NCBI GenBank assembly: GCA_946611525.1
Contig: CAMODS010000097.1
Location: 1 to 5,628, forward strand
DNA: 5,628 nt
Direction: 5' to 3'
Origin: an uncultured Lachnospiraceae bacterium
GTDB taxonomy: Bacteria; Bacillota; Clostridia; Lachnospirales; Lachnospiraceae
Below the pieces are notes generated by a model. That model was not told the origin of the DNA, did no database searches, and worked only from the letters and a program-made list of their open reading frames with translations. Both the position numbers and the translations under genes were made by a program. Shown piece after piece: positions 4,648 through 5,628 of the stretch (position 1 is its first letter; the number at the start of each line of letters is the position of its first letter).

Positions 4648-5589
4648 ATGTTTTTAGCGGAGGTGCCGTACAACAGCTTTTATTTTAACTGGGAGATCAG
4701 CCTCGAGGAGTGGATCCAGGCTACATTTTCGGACGGCCTCATAAGTGCCATTTCGCAGTTTTCCATCTTTGGCGAGACACTGGTAATGGTGGTGGTGATG
4801 GGACTTTTGTACTGGGGGCTGGACAAGGAGTTTGGCAAGTATGTGGGGATCAATATCCTGGTGGCCAACGTATTAAATCCATTTATAAAAAACATCTTTA
4901 TCAGGAGGCGCCCCTATTTTGAAAGTGAGGGCATAGATTTAAAGCGCCTTGTTGAGCCGGGGGCAGATAAGTATGATATCGCAGCCCAGGGATATTCCTT
5001 CCCCAGCGGACATTCCATGTGCTCGGCTACTTTATTTGGATCCATAGCAAGACTTTTGAAAAAAAGATGGATGACGGTTTTGGCTGTTTTGCTTCCCTTA
5101 CTTGTGGGAATATCCAGAGTAGTGGTGGGAGCCCATTATCCCACGGACGTTTTTGTGGGATGGGCCATGGGCGTGTGCGTGATCTTTTTAGTGCCTTTTT
5201 TAAAGGAGAAAGCACCTTCCGATACAGTTTTTTATGCCATTCTCGCGATAGTCTTTGCAACAGGCTTTTTCTACTGCACCAGCGATGATTACTTCACCGC
5301 CTACGGTATGCTTTTGGGCTATGTTTTTGCGGAGCCCTTTGAAAGAAAGTTTGTCAATTTTGAAAACACCAAAAACCCCGTCAGGGTCATCTTAAGAGTC
5401 ATTTTGGGTGGCGGCTTTTATGTGGTAGTAAACTCTCTATTGAAAATGCCCTTTTCTTCAGAGTTTCTGGATGGCGGCACCATGGCAGCCCATCTGGTGC
5501 GTACCGGAAGATATGCGATAGTGATATTTATTGTCATAGGTGTCTATCCCATGTTATTTAAGGTGGGAGATAAGATTTTTAAACACTGA
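4648..5589 (+). CDS. PAP2-family membrane phosphatase with extended C-terminal membrane region
   Basis: The product is a 313-residue integral membrane enzyme, probably acting on a lipid phosphate or diphosphate such as undecaprenyl diphosphate or phosphatidylglycerol phosphate. All three PAP2 motifs are intact: Lys81 with Arg88-Pro89 (KNIFIRRRP), PSGH at 119-122, and SR...H...D with Ser156, Arg157, His163 and Asp167 (SRVVVGAHYPTD). His163 should be the nucleophile, with His122 and Asp167 assisting. Hydrophobic segments surround the motifs at about 33-57, 68-84, 124-136, 142-156 and 167-185. Residues of about 190-313 then add further hydrophobic stretches (195-210, 218-228, 246-265, 288-305), making the protein roughly 100 residues longer than compact PAP2 enzymes. 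The gene has its own promoter and a leader carrying tandem hairpin repeats, and no partner gene follows within the window. The substrate cannot be decided from sequence alone, so no symbol is given. Confidence 0.93.
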   Translation: MFLAEVPYNSFYFNWEISLEEWIQATFSDGLISAISQFSIFGETLVMVVVMGLLYWGLDKEFGKYVGINILVANVLNPFIKNIFIRRRPYFESEGIDLKRLVEPGADKYDIAAQGYSFPSGHSMCSATLFGSIARLLKKRWMTVLAVLLPLLVGISRVVVGAHYPTDVFVGWAMGVCVIFLVPFLKEKAPSDTVFYAILAIVFATGFFYCTSDDYFTAYGMLLGYVFAEPFERKFVNFENTKNPVRVILRVILGGGFYVVVNSLLKMPFSSEFLDGGTMAAHLVRTGRYAIVIFIVIGVYPMLFKVGDKIFKH

Positions 5590-5614
5590 CCGAATAGTTT
5601 ATATTCATCCTGTA

Positions 5615-5623
5615 TGCTATAGT
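5615..5623 (+). promoter_or_regulatory. Possible extended -10 promoter for a gene beyond the window
   Basis: TGCTATAGT (5615-5623) is a TGn extension plus TATAGT in AT-rich sequence after the PAP2 stop. No clear -35 is present (TAGTTT at 17-base spacing). No terminator hairpin is visible between 5590 and 5628, so read-through from the PAP2 gene into the next gene is equally possible. Confidence 0.3.
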
Positions 5624-5628
5624 TATTC

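Overview
The window looks like ordinary chromosome from an anaerobic Firmicute, most likely a member of the Lachnospiraceae (Butyrivibrio/Roseburia-like). This is an inference from three things: strong GGAGG-type ribosome binding sites on every gene, a DUF4317 protein, and an MscL with a C-terminal zinc ribbon. Coding density is high. There are no RNA genes, CRISPR arrays, insertion sequences or phage genes.

Layout, left to right. (1) Positions 22-882, plus strand: an exported, lysine-rich protein with a fibronectin-III-like segment and a DxNxDG acidic loop, closed by a very strong GC-rich terminator (898-928). (2) Positions 927-2670: a self-contained plus-strand unit with a near-consensus sigma-A promoter, an AMP-forming acyl-CoA synthetase (996-2630) and a terminator (2637-2670) with A and T tracts on both sides. 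That terminator can also serve the convergent minus-strand genes. (3) Positions 2731-4484, minus strand: a DUF4317 protein of unknown function (3261-4484) followed 62 bases later by mscL (2731-3198), probably one transcription unit. (4) Positions 4485-4647: a divergent intergenic region with an extended -10 promoter facing left, a good -35/-10 promoter facing right, and a two-copy 28-base tandem repeat. (5) Positions 4648-5589, plus strand: a PAP2-family membrane phosphatase with all three catalytic motifs and a long membrane-spanning C-terminal extension. The last 39 bases hold only a possible promoter for a gene beyond the edge.

The genes do not form one pathway. Three of the five (exported protein, mechanosensitive channel, membrane phosphatase) act at the cell envelope. 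The acyl-CoA synthetase is an independent single-gene unit with unknown substrate.

I found no convincing new multi-gene system. The most interesting non-coding signal is a short interspersed repeat with core GAGCGAAGCG. It occurs twice in tandem in the predicted 5' leader of the PAP2 gene and once, inverted in the window but in the same sense as transcription, in the DUF4317-mscL gap. Each of these sites lies just upstream of a ribosome binding site and can fold into a hairpin.
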